DNA from: Pontibacter pamirensis
GTDB lineage: Bacteria; Bacteroidota; Bacteroidia; Cytophagales; Hymenobacteraceae
Assembly: GCF_010015475.1 (NCBI RefSeq)
Contig: NZ_SSNI01000015.1
Coordinates: 62,001 to 126,000 of the forward strand
Reading direction: 5' to 3'
DNA: 64,000 bases
Shown: piece by piece, positions 43,184 through 50,381 of the stretch
Position numbering within the stretch: position 1 is the first letter of the stretch
Layout: each line of letters begins with the position of its first letter
Notes under the pieces: model-generated
The model's input: the letters and a program-made list of their open reading frames with translations, nothing else
Told to the model about the DNA's origin: nothing
Databases searched by the model: none
Position numbers and translations under genes: made by a program

Positions 43184-43573
43184 CTAATCGTTACGCTGAA
43201 GCTTGGCCTCAATAGAATGCTGTGTGTGCGGTACAGCACGCAGTCTTTCTTTCGGGATAAGCTTGCCTGTTACAATGCAAACACCATAAGTGCCGTTCTT
43301 AATGCGGATCAGGGCGTTCTCCAACTGCTGGATGAACTTCATCTGGCGGGAAGCCAGCTGGTTCAAACTTTCTTTCTCAGCTGTGTCAGCACCATCTTCC
43401 AACACCTTTGTAGGCGAAGCGGTGTTATCGGTACCAGAGTCGTTGCGGCGGCTAAGGGTTTCTTTTATAAAGGCCACCTCTTTACGGGCGTTTACCAGCT
43501 TTTCTTGAATAATAGCCTCAAACTCTGCTAACTCCTCTCTGGAATAACGCTGTTTTTCTTCGTTTGTATTCAT
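43184..43573 (-). CDS. TraR/DksA-type protein with degenerate zinc finger
   Basis: The 129-residue protein has a long helical N-terminus (about 8-90, coiled coil) and a C-terminal DksA/TraR zinc-finger fold (about 92-125, NGTYGVCIVTGKLIPKERLRAVPHT). DksA family proteins act in the RNA polymerase secondary channel with ppGpp. Of the four zinc cysteines only one remains (Cys in YGVC); Thr, His and Glu stand at or near the others. Such loss is common in this Bacteroidota subfamily and does not prove inactivity. It starts the leftward cluster of scpB, pseudouridine synthase and coaX. Confidence 0.82.
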   Translation of the reverse strand: MNTNEEKQRYSREELAEFEAIIQEKLVNARKEVAFIKETLSRRNDSGTDNTASPTKVLEDGADTAEKESLNQLASRQMKFIQQLENALIRIKNGTYGVCIVTGKLIPKERLRAVPHTQHSIEAKLQRND

Positions 43574-43946
43574 TCTATTTTTTTAGAACTGGTTATAGTT
43601 TTAACCTATTTTTATTTGTTGGTAAACTAAATTCGATTCTTTAACTAGTATAATGACATAACAGCCACGAAAGAATTTAAGTTTAATCTGCTATATATCT
43701 CTCTTCAAATCCTTTGCCAACGCTGCTCCAATGAGTCGAACAAAACCTAAATTTCGTGCAAAAATAAGAGGAATATCCGTACTTTACTACCTCTCATGTT
43801 AAATAAAGAAATTTTATCTACTTTATAAACGCCTCACTTTCTGTAGTATAATAACCGTGCCGGTTTTGCTGTTATTGGAACGAATGTTGCTTTCAAGACT
43901 AGTGGCCACTGCAGGCCGGCAACCCCATTTTAAGAAGTTTATTTAT
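43574..43946. other. Intergenic region without a gene, divergent promoters expected
   Basis: This 373-base AT-rich gap separates two outward-facing genes. On the minus strand a TATTTTTG (43759-43766) matches a -7 box far from the DksA-like gene. I see no terminator, repeat or convincing small frame; an in-frame GTG at 43857 would only extend the rightward barrel gene by 30 residues without sense. Confidence 0.4.
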
Positions 43947-44552
43947 ATGAAGAAGTTTACCTTTTTGTTAGTCTTATCGCTTCTGTTGGCTTTTGTGGCA
44001 GTAGCTCCTGTTAATGCACAGCGTAGAGCAGCGGCACCTGCCAATAACCGCAATACCGTAGTAAAAGTGAATGTGCTCAGTCCTTTTGTGCTCACAGCCT
44101 CTGGTTTTGTGGAGCATGCGTTCAGCCCAAAGATCAGTGCCCAGCTAGGCGCTTTTGCAACAGGTGCCAGTGTAAAGGATGTTGAATTCAGAGGCTATGG
44201 CTTTACGCCGGAGGTGCGTTACTATTTTGCGGAACAGGCGCCGGATGGCTTTTACGTAGCAGGTTATGGCCGTGTACTGAATTACAGACTGACAGTAGAG
44301 GACACGGAAAGAGGAGAAACCTATGAGGCGACCTATAAACCTATTGGAGTTGGTGTGGCTGCCGGTAATCAGTTTATTTTTAACAACGGCATTTCCCTTG
44401 ACCTGTTTTTTGGTATAGGTGTAAATGGCGGCAGCCTGAATGTTAAATCAGGTACAAATGAAGACTTTGACCGTGGTGTGCTGGATTACCTGAACATCTT
44501 GGGCAGTGGCGTGAGATTCAGACCAGGTTTAACAGTTGGCTATGCCTTTTAA
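43947..44552 (+). CDS. DUF3575-like outer-membrane beta-barrel protein
   Basis: From the ATG at 43947 (MKKFTFLLVLSLLLAF) a signal peptide of about 25 residues (ending VNAQ) precedes a barrel of about 175 residues. It contains VKVNVLSPFVLTASGFVEHAF, a segment typical of DUF3575-like small barrels, and EVRYYFAEQAPDGFYVAGYGR. The protein ends in PGLTVGYAF, with the terminal aromatic residue needed for outer-membrane insertion. The GTG at 43857 is rejected as a start because it hides the signal peptide. Function unknown. A 44-base perfect palindrome ends the unit. Confidence 0.78.
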   Translation: MKKFTFLLVLSLLLAFVAVAPVNAQRRAAAPANNRNTVVKVNVLSPFVLTASGFVEHAFSPKISAQLGAFATGASVKDVEFRGYGFTPEVRYYFAEQAPDGFYVAGYGRVLNYRLTVEDTERGETYEATYKPIGVGVAAGNQFIFNNGISLDLFFGIGVNGGSLNVKSGTNEDFDRGVLDYLNILGSGVRFRPGLTVGYAF

Positions 44553-44572
44553 GCTAAAGACATTCAAGAAGT

Positions 44573-44616
44573 AAATCAAGCGCCCCACCTCAGTACTGAG
44601 GTGGGGCGCTTGATTT
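44573..44616. terminator. Perfect-palindrome terminator
   Basis: A 44-base perfect palindrome (44573-44594 with 44595-44616) with a GC-rich centre and AAAT/ATTT ends is followed by T's. It lies between the rightward barrel gene and the convergent ribH. Confidence 0.88.
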
Positions 44617-44681
44617 TTGGCAATCTTCTACAAACCTCGCGCCAGCATCAGTTTCTTTTTATTAACCGCTGATTAACCACT

Positions 44682-45158
44682 TTAAAAGCTCAGCATTCTG
44701 ATAGCTGCCGCTGCTGCCTCCACGCCTTTGTTGCCGTGTTTGCCTCCTGCCCTCTCCAGTGCCTGCTCTAATGTGTTTGTGGTAACAAGCCCAAAGGAAA
44801 CTGGCTTGTTGTACTTCATGGACACATGCGTGATGCCCTGCGCCACAGCGTAATTGATGTAGTCGTCGTGCTTTGTATCGCCTTTAATGACCACTCCAAT
44901 ACAGATCACCGCATCCATCTCTTCCTGCTGCGCCAGAAACTGTGCCCCCAGGGTCAGTTCAAAAGAACCGGGAACTGTGTTGATAAAGATATTCTCTTTT
45001 TTGGCCCCATGCTCCAGCAGGGTATCGACTGCGCCCTGACACAGGGTGCCGGTAATATCGTCGTGCCACTCTGATACCACTATTCCAAACATCTTGTCAG
45101 AAATGTCTTTCAAATTTTCTTTGTTATACTCGCTCAGGTTTTTCAGTGATGTTGCCAT
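44682..45158 (-). CDS. ribH: 6,7-dimethyl-8-ribityllumazine synthase
   Basis: RibH condenses 5-amino-6-ribitylaminouracil with dihydroxybutanone phosphate, the penultimate riboflavin step. From the ATG at 45158 (MATSLKNLSEY) the product has 158 residues, normal for the family; an ATG at 45209 adds 17 residues. Motifs are GIVVSEWHDDIT (about 25-36), VPGSFELT (about 62-69), VICIGVVIKGDTKHDDYI (about 83-100, with the proton-donor His) and FGLVTTNTLEQA (about 121-132). It assembles into pentamers or 60-mers in the family. Other rib genes are not in view. Confidence 0.94.
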   Translation of the reverse strand: MATSLKNLSEYNKENLKDISDKMFGIVVSEWHDDITGTLCQGAVDTLLEHGAKKENIFINTVPGSFELTLGAQFLAQQEEMDAVICIGVVIKGDTKHDDYINYAVAQGITHVSMKYNKPVSFGLVTTNTLEQALERAGGKHGNKGVEAAAAAIRMLSF

Positions 45159-45288
45159 GCTAGTTTCGTTTTTCGTTGCTCGTTTATCGTTATTTGCGAA
45201 GTAAGGCATGCGTTCGCTGCTTCTCCCAAGTCTTAGACAGATGTTGGGGAGGTATATATACAGTAATCCGCAAGTAGGCCGTACAACA

Positions 45289-45331
45289 AAAAAGCGCTTC
45301 TGACTGGCTCACCAGCACAAAAGCGCTTTTT
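45289..45331 (-). terminator. Terminator of the TPR membrane-protein gene
   Basis: An 11-bp outer stem (45289-45299 with 45321-45331) with a small inner hairpin has A/T tracts at both ends. It lies 25 bases after the stop of the leftward TPR gene. Confidence 0.75.
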
Positions 45332-45355
45332 AATAAGGCCTAAGCCTGTCTATAC

Positions 45356-46081
45356 TTATTGGTTGCCACTTGCCATCATTTCGGCACGGGCTTTATACTT
45401 CTTCGCGTCTACTACTTCAGCAGATGCAGCAAAGTCAGAGATAATTCTGTCGTATACTTCCGTTGCGGAGGCAAAGTTATTGGCTGCTTCGTAAGCGATA
45501 CCGGCTTTCATCAGGTACTGTGGCGAAAAGAACGGGTTCTCATTGTAATTAGCTGCCTGCACATACATGTCAGCCGCTTCAGCGTTCTGTCCCTGCTCCA
45601 GCAAAGCATCTCCGGTTAAGCTATAAGCACGTGCCTGCATCAGGTAATCATCTGACTCAAACTCACGCAAATGTTCTGCCGCCTCGGCGTATTGGCCTTG
45701 CTTTAACAAGGCAACACCAGCGTAAAAGTTAGCTAAGTTGCCTGCATCTGTGCCACTGTACTCATCTGCTATCTGCAGCAGGCCCTCATACTGTCCGTCG
45801 CCGTTCAGCGCTTTGTTAAGAGAATCAGCCTCAAAATAGTAGACTGCCTGGAACATTGCCTGCTGTGCCTCCTGGTTCTGTGTGCTACGGTAGTTATAGT
45901 ACAGAAAGCCACCGACAACAATAGCAGCGATCAGGGCGAACACACCGAGTAGCTTCGACTTGTTTTTCTTCACGTAGTCCTCTGACTGCGTCAGGCGACC
46001 TGCCAATGCATCCGGACTCTCAACCAGCTCCTCAAAATCGCTGTGCTTCTCGTTGTGCTTCTTAACTGTTTCTTTTGCCAT
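45356..46081 (-). CDS. Membrane-anchored TPR protein, YfgM-like
   Basis: The 241-residue protein has a soluble acidic N-terminus (1-38), one membrane helix (about 42-64, LLGVFALIAAIVVGGFLYYNY) and then TPR repeats (about 75-230, ALNGDGQYEGLLQIADEY, ALLKQGQYAEAAEHL). This is the layout of YfgM-type ancillary proteins of the Sec translocon, or of a tol-pal/BamD-like partner; the sequence does not decide. It lies 118 bases after pdhA on the same strand, with an AT-rich inverted repeat between. Confidence 0.72.
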   Translation of the reverse strand: MAKETVKKHNEKHSDFEELVESPDALAGRLTQSEDYVKKNKSKLLGVFALIAAIVVGGFLYYNYRSTQNQEAQQAMFQAVYYFEADSLNKALNGDGQYEGLLQIADEYSGTDAGNLANFYAGVALLKQGQYAEAAEHLREFESDDYLMQARAYSLTGDALLEQGQNAEAADMYVQAANYNENPFFSPQYLMKAGIAYEAANNFASATEVYDRIISDFAASAEVVDAKKYKARAEMMASGNQ

Positions 46082-46109
46082 TAGTAGTAATGAAATAATA
46101 AATTCAAAA

Positions 46110-46181
46110 TTAGGAATTAAAATTTGTTTTAGACAACATTCCTAATGCCTGAACATCAAAATAATAATTTTTAATTCCTAA
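46110..46181. repeat. AT-rich inverted repeat between pdhA and TPR gene
   Basis: Thirteen-base arms (46110-46122 and 46169-46181) are perfectly complementary, based on TTAGGAATTAAAA, with a 46-base spacer. The word ATTCCTAA occurs once more inside. This is another member of the window's short-word intergenic elements. Confidence 0.6.
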
Positions 46182-46199
46182 CTCTGAAATATTTATGCC

Positions 46200-47246
46200 T
46201 TAGTCCATTATATAAGGATAATCCTTCTCTACATAGATGTCGGTGTAGAGTTCAGAAGGATCCGGATAAGGAGAATCTTCGGCAAATTGCACAGCATCTG
46301 CCACGCGCTCTTTAATTTTATCATCAATCGCATCCAGTTCTTCTTCTGTTGCCCACTCCTGTAGCAGGATAGTGGCTCTTACAGCCTCTACAGGATCTTT
46401 CCCTTTGTAGTCTTCCAGCTCTTCTTTTGTTCTGTACTTGGCAGGGTCAGACATCGAGTGGCCTTTGTAGCGGTAGGTTCTGAACTCCAGCAAGGTTGGG
46501 CCCTCACCGGCACGCGCACGCTCCGCAGCTCTCGCTACAGCCTCGTGCACATCCTCCACGCTCATGGCATTTACAGGCTCAGAAGGCATGTCATAGGCTT
46601 CGCCTAAGGTATAAAGCTCTGTTACGTTGGAGGTACGCTGCACCGAAGTGCCCATAGCATACCCGTTGTTCTCTATCACGAAAATCACCGGCAGCTTCCA
46701 GGTCATGGCCATGTTCAGGGCCTCGTGGAAAGCTCCCTGCCGTACAGCACCGTCACCCATATAGGTGATGCACAGGTTGCCTGTTTTGTTGTACTTCTCA
46801 GCAAAGGCGATACCAGCTCCCATTGGAATCTGAGCACCCACAATACCATGACCACCTATAAAGTTTACCTCTTTATCGAAGATGTGCATGGAGCCACCTT
46901 TCCCTTTAGAGCAGCCTGTTGACTTTGCAAAAAGCTCGGCCATCACAGCACCCGGGTCTGTACCCAGCCCCAGTGGGTGTGCGTGGTCGCGGTAAGCCGT
47001 AATCCACTTGTCGTCTTTTGTAAGCGCGCTAATTGCGCCGGCAGCACATGCTTCCTGGCCGATGTACAGGTGGCAGAAACCTTTAATCTTCTGCTGGCCG
47101 TATAACTGACCCGCTTTTTCCTCGAAACGGCGCATGAGCTTCATCTGCTCATACCACGTCATGTATGTTTCCTTTGAAAACTTTGGCTCAGCCTGTACCT
47201 TTGCTTTCGGTGCTTTTCCTTTTGCCTTTTCTTTCGTATCAGCCAT
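46200..47246 (-). CDS. pdhA: Pyruvate dehydrogenase E1 component, alpha subunit
   Basis: With E1-beta this thiamine-diphosphate enzyme decarboxylates pyruvate in the pyruvate dehydrogenase complex. The 348-residue protein has a Lys/Ala-rich lead (1-20), then YEQMKLMRRFEEKAGQLYGQQKI (about 32-54), the TPP motif GDGAVRQGAFHEALNMA (about 167-183) through ENNGYAMGTS, and the phosphorylation-loop-like YRYKGHSMSDPAKYR (about 267-281). E1-beta is not adjacent, so the subunits are encoded apart. A TATATTTG box lies upstream on the minus strand. Confidence 0.93.
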   Translation of the reverse strand: MADTKEKAKGKAPKAKVQAEPKFSKETYMTWYEQMKLMRRFEEKAGQLYGQQKIKGFCHLYIGQEACAAGAISALTKDDKWITAYRDHAHPLGLGTDPGAVMAELFAKSTGCSKGKGGSMHIFDKEVNFIGGHGIVGAQIPMGAGIAFAEKYNKTGNLCITYMGDGAVRQGAFHEALNMAMTWKLPVIFVIENNGYAMGTSVQRTSNVTELYTLGEAYDMPSEPVNAMSVEDVHEAVARAAERARAGEGPTLLEFRTYRYKGHSMSDPAKYRTKEELEDYKGKDPVEAVRATILLQEWATEEELDAIDDKIKERVADAVQFAEDSPYPDPSELYTDIYVEKDYPYIMD

Positions 47247-47319
47247 AAGTATTAGTCTATGCGTTATCTTGAATATCCGTTGACTGCCCTTGAGCAGGTT
47301 TAACTTTATTAAACTACGA

Positions 47320-47327
47320 CAAATATA
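47320..47327 (-). promoter_or_regulatory. Candidate -7 element of pdhA
   Basis: On the minus strand this is TATATTTG, a TAnnTTTG match about 75 bases before the pdhA start codon, in the 138-base gap shared with divergent recF. Confidence 0.35.
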
Positions 47328-47384
47328 AGCCGCTAACGGAATTTAGCTTGCGAAATTAAGGAAAAAGATATCAATTAGAAACGA

Positions 47385-48491
47385 ATGCTCCTCGAAAATC
47401 TAAGTTTGCTGTATTTCAAGAATTACGAGGAAGCCACGCTCAGCTTTTCGGAGCATATTAACTGCTTTATAGGCGATAACGGCAGTGGCAAGACCAACCT
47501 CCTGGATGCCATTTATTACCTCTCTATCACCAAAAGCGCTTTTCCGGGCACTGAGCTGCAGAGTATTAAGCAGGGCGAGGACTTATTTATGGTGAAAGGC
47601 CGCTTTGAAGTGGAGGGCAGCAAGCACACCGTGCAGGTGAGCCTGAAGCAGGGGCAGAAGAAGACGGTAACGCACAACAAGGCGCTGTATGAGAAAATGA
47701 GCGACCACATCGGGCGCTTTCCGGTGGTGCTCATCTCCCCTTACGACACCGACCTGATCCGCGAGGGCAGCGAGGAGCGCCGCAAGTACTTCGACAGCCT
47801 TATTTCGCAGTTGCACCACCCTTACCTCGAGCAACTGATACAGTATAATTATGTGCTGAAACAGCGCAACTCGCTGCTAAAGCAGTTTGCCGAACGCCAT
47901 TACTTCGACCGCGATTACCTGCACATCCTCAACGAGCAGCTGGTGGTTCCGGGAGAGCTGCTGGCACAGGAACGGCAGAAGTTCTTAGAAGAATTCGTCT
48001 CGATTTTCCGGAAGCACTACCGCCACATCTCCGAAAGCAGTGAAGAAGTGAGCCTGACTTACAAAAGCCAACTACCGCATGCTGATTTTGCACAACTGCT
48101 GCACCAGGCCGAGCGGAAAGACCTGGCGCTACAGCGTACCACGGTAGGCCCACATAAAGACGACTTTGTTTTCCTGATGGATGGCAACCCTGTCAAAAGC
48201 TTCGGCTCGCAGGGGCAGCAAAAAAGCTTCGTGATTGCCCTGAAGCTGGCACACTTCGAAGTCATTGCGGAGCGGCAGCACCACAAGCCCCTCCTGCTGC
48301 TGGACGATATCTTTGACCGCCTGGATGAGAAGCGCATCACACAGCTCATGCAAATGGTAGCTGCCCACACCTTCGGCCAGATTTTCCTGACAGACACGCA
48401 CCTGGAACGCACGGACAAAATACTCTCCGGCCTCTCAGAAAGTATCCGTAGATTTGAGGTGAAGGAAGGGACGGTTAAATTAATTGCTTAA
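47385..48491 (+). CDS. recF: DNA replication/repair protein RecF
   Basis: RecF is an SMC-like ATPase that loads RecA with RecO/R at single-strand gaps. The 368-residue protein has Walker A in GDNGSGKTNLLDAIYYL (about 30-46), an ABC-type signature in SFGSQGQQKSFVIALKLA (about 268-285) and Walker B in PLLLLDDIFDRLD (about 301-313). It is complete. In many Bacteroidota recF is followed at once by a DUF721 gene; here a toxin-antitoxin-like pair lies between them. Confidence 0.94.
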   Translation: MLLENLSLLYFKNYEEATLSFSEHINCFIGDNGSGKTNLLDAIYYLSITKSAFPGTELQSIKQGEDLFMVKGRFEVEGSKHTVQVSLKQGQKKTVTHNKALYEKMSDHIGRFPVVLISPYDTDLIREGSEERRKYFDSLISQLHHPYLEQLIQYNYVLKQRNSLLKQFAERHYFDRDYLHILNEQLVVPGELLAQERQKFLEEFVSIFRKHYRHISESSEEVSLTYKSQLPHADFAQLLHQAERKDLALQRTTVGPHKDDFVFLMDGNPVKSFGSQGQQKSFVIALKLAHFEVIAERQHHKPLLLLDDIFDRLDEKRITQLMQMVAAHTFGQIFLTDTHLERTDKILSGLSESIRRFEVKEGTVKLIA

Positions 48492-48593
48492 TTGTTGGTT
48501 GTTAAATTGTTGCTTTTTGTCAGGCTTTAGGGTAAGAAAAAATATTGCTTTTCAGTTACTTACATAACTAGGGAACTGTAACAGAAACATAAA

Positions 48594-48612
48594 TTACGTA
48601 TAAGCTTACGTA
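48594..48612. promoter_or_regulatory. Candidate operator of the MNT/HEPN pair
   Basis: TTACGTA occurs at 48594-48600 and 48606-48612, each containing the palindrome TACGTA, so the site is both directly and inversely repeated. It lies 24-42 bases before the antitoxin start, where autoregulatory operators usually are. No direct evidence of binding. Confidence 0.35.
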
Positions 48613-48635
48613 GTAAATAACATTTATCTGAGACC

Positions 48636-48935
48636 ATGAACCTAATTGATTCTAATATCGACAAACTCGTGGACCTATGTAAAAAACATAAGGTGGCTAA
48701 ACTGTTTGCATTTGGCTCTGTAGTAACAGACAGATTTAGCAAGGACAGCGATATAGATTTGATAGTCGATTTCGAAGAGGTTGATGTAAACCACTATGCC
48801 GATAATTATTTCAATTTTAAATTCTCCCTGGAAACTCTATTTAAGCGAGAGGTAGACTTGTTGGAAGAAAAAGCCATAAAAAACCCCTTTCTCAGAAAAT
48901 CTGTTGACGCAAAGAAAAAGTTGGTCTATGGATGA
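48636..48935 (+). CDS. Minimal nucleotidyltransferase, MntA-like antitoxin
   Basis: The 99-residue protein is a minimal nucleotidyltransferase with the motif GS-x10-DxD fully preserved (Gly27-Ser28, Asp39, Asp41). In the MntA/HepT system such enzymes transfer AMP to a Tyr of the HEPN toxin and silence it. The rest (about 45-99) is a short alpha/beta tail with FKREVDLLEE, which supplies the usual third acidic residue. It overlaps the HEPN gene start by 8 bases. Base composition is clearly more AT-rich than recF next to it, which suggests acquisition by transfer. Confidence 0.85.
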   Translation: MNLIDSNIDKLVDLCKKHKVAKLFAFGSVVTDRFSKDSDIDLIVDFEEVDVNHYADNYFNFKFSLETLFKREVDLLEEKAIKNPFLRKSVDAKKKLVYG

Positions 48936-49262
48936 AGAACTGAAAGTGTGGCTCTATGATATGCTTCAGTCCATCAATGAAATAGAAGGTTATTTTGAGG
49001 ACAGACCGAAAGAACTGGAAGCGTATCGGAAAGACACAAGAACAAAGCGTGCGGTAGAGAGGAATTTAGAAATAATAGGTGAAGCTGCTAATAGAATTTT
49101 GAAGGCATCTCCGGGTTTTCCTTTACCGGATGCGAAGCAGATTATAAGCACAAGAAACAGAATTATCCATGGCTACGATACTGTTTCAGATGATTTAATC
49201 GGTCCATCATTGTAAGCCACCTGCCCAAGCTTAAAACACAGGTAGAACAGATGCTAAAATAG
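48928..49262 (+). pseudogene. HEPN (HepT/DUF86-like) toxin with C-terminal frameshift
   Basis: From the ATG at 48928 the readable frame gives 95 residues and stops at 49215. The HEPN RNase motif Rx4HxY is intact (Arg76, His81, Tyr83 in RNRIIHGYD). After residue 91 the text DLI-GPSL breaks the family pattern. One base further along, another frame continues SIIVSHLPKLK to a stop at 49262, which is the normal DUF86 C-terminal helix. One missing base near 49200-49202 (ATCGGTCC, expected ATCTGGTCC) explains both. A whole protein would have 111 residues. It may be a real disarming mutation, a tolerated truncation or an assembly error. Confidence 0.75.
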
Positions 49263-49283
49263 GACAGCCACAGTATTGGTCCT

Positions 49284-49314
49284 ATTCAATCATTCAAAAC
49301 TCAGTTATTCAAAA
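49284..49314. repeat. ATTCAA word repeat before DUF721
   Basis: ATTCAA occurs at 49284-49289, 49292-49297 and 49307-49312, the last two extended to ATTCAAAA. It lies just upstream of the DUF721 gene, at the right border of the inserted MNT/HEPN pair. Confidence 0.4.
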
Positions 49315-49324
49315 TTCCCAAAAC

Positions 49325-49648
49325 GTGCGTTACTACAAGAAGAAAGAGGAGATAGACAAGCGAAAGGCTGATATACAGCCTATCGGCGACAGCATTAAGT
49401 CGCTGATGCAGGCGTACCGGCTGCAGGGCAAACTTAACGAAGTACAGATTGTTGAGAGTTGGGAGAAGATCATGGGCAAGCCTATTGCCATGAAAACGCA
49501 GCAGCTGTTTTTTAAAGATCAGAAGCTGTTCGTGCGCCTTACTTCTGCCCCGCTCAAGCACGAGCTGAACATGTCGAAGAGCAAGGTAATTGAGTTGCTG
49601 AACCGCGAGGTAGGCGGCGAGGCCGTGAAAGACGTGGTGTTTCTGTAA
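49325..49648 (+). CDS. DUF721 domain protein, DciA-like
   Basis: The 107-residue protein carries DUF721 (about 17-100: GDSIKSLMQAYRLQGKLNEVQIVESWEKIMG and LFVRLTSAPLKHELNM). The family includes DciA, which loads the replicative helicase in bacteria lacking DnaC, so this may be the helicase loader here. The start is GTG at 49325 (reads MRYYKKKEE), with no better ATG. recF upstream is in the same direction and normally adjacent; the MNT/HEPN pair now parts them. Confidence 0.8.
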   Translation: MRYYKKKEEIDKRKADIQPIGDSIKSLMQAYRLQGKLNEVQIVESWEKIMGKPIAMKTQQLFFKDQKLFVRLTSAPLKHELNMSKSKVIELLNREVGGEAVKDVVFL

Positions 49649-49721
49649 GCGCAACAGCTACGGCCATAACAGAGTATAGCTTTTGTATATCCAATTACAC
49701 CTATACTATACTTACCTTTTC

Positions 49722-50276
49722 ATGACTGCACCTGCTTATCGCGCCGTATCCTATTCCCAAACCGTTCTGACGGAACTGATGATCCCAAGTTATGCCAACT
49801 TTGGCGGCAAGATTCACGGAGGCATCCTGCTCTCGCTCATGGATAAAGTAGCCTATGCCTGTGCTGCCAAGCACGCCGGCAACTACTGTGTCACGGTATC
49901 GGTGGATGGCGTGAATTTTCTGCAGCCTGTGGAGGTAGGCGAACTGGTGTCGCTGCTAGCCTCTGTTAATTATGTCGGCAACACCTCACTAACAGTCGGC
50001 ATAAAAGTGATTTCGGAGAATGTGAAATCAGGATTCGTGAAGCATACTAACACCTCCTACTTTACCATGGTAGCCAAGGGCGATGACGATAAACCTGCCC
50101 AAGTGCCCGGGCTTAAGCTGGCAACTCGCGAAGACGCCCGCCGCTTTCTGGAGGCCATCAAACGCCGCGAACTCTCCCGCCGCTACCAGACAGAACTCGC
50201 CAACACCAAAACCATCCTGCAGGTAGAAGATGAACTGCACCTGCTGCAGGAAGAGCGTTGCCAGATTATGTTCTGA
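49722..50276 (+). CDS. Acyl-CoA thioesterase, hotdog fold
   Basis: From the ATG at 49722 (MTAPAYRAVSYSQT) the 184-residue product has one hotdog domain of the YciA/BFIT type (about 10-130), with ANFGGKIHGGILLSLMDKVAYACAAKHA and VTVSVDGVNFLQPVEVGELV. It hydrolyses acyl-CoA thioesters, with substrate range unknown. A coiled-coil-like C-terminal tail (about 140-184) follows, rich in Glu and Arg. An earlier ATG at 49683 would add 13 residues in an AT-rich leader. It is convergent with the T9SS cargo gene, with a strong hairpin between. Confidence 0.85.
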   Translation: MTAPAYRAVSYSQTVLTELMIPSYANFGGKIHGGILLSLMDKVAYACAAKHAGNYCVTVSVDGVNFLQPVEVGELVSLLASVNYVGNTSLTVGIKVISENVKSGFVKHTNTSYFTMVAKGDDDKPAQVPGLKLATREDARRFLEAIKRRELSRRYQTELANTKTILQVEDELHLLQEERCQIMF

Positions 50277-50322
50277 CTAGTACAGTTGTCAGAACCTTCA
50301 CAAATCAAAGCCCATTTAATAA

Positions 50323-50370
50323 GTCGAACTGCCTCTGCTGCTCCTTATTAACCAGCAGAGGCAGTCCGAC
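50323..50370. terminator. Bidirectional terminator hairpin
   Basis: A 13-bp stem (50328-50340 with 50353-50365), one mismatch and 4 more pairs enclose a 12-base loop between the convergent thioesterase and T9SS cargo genes. The T tracts are weak, so termination strength is uncertain. Confidence 0.6.
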
Positions 50371-50381
50371 GCTTATGACTT

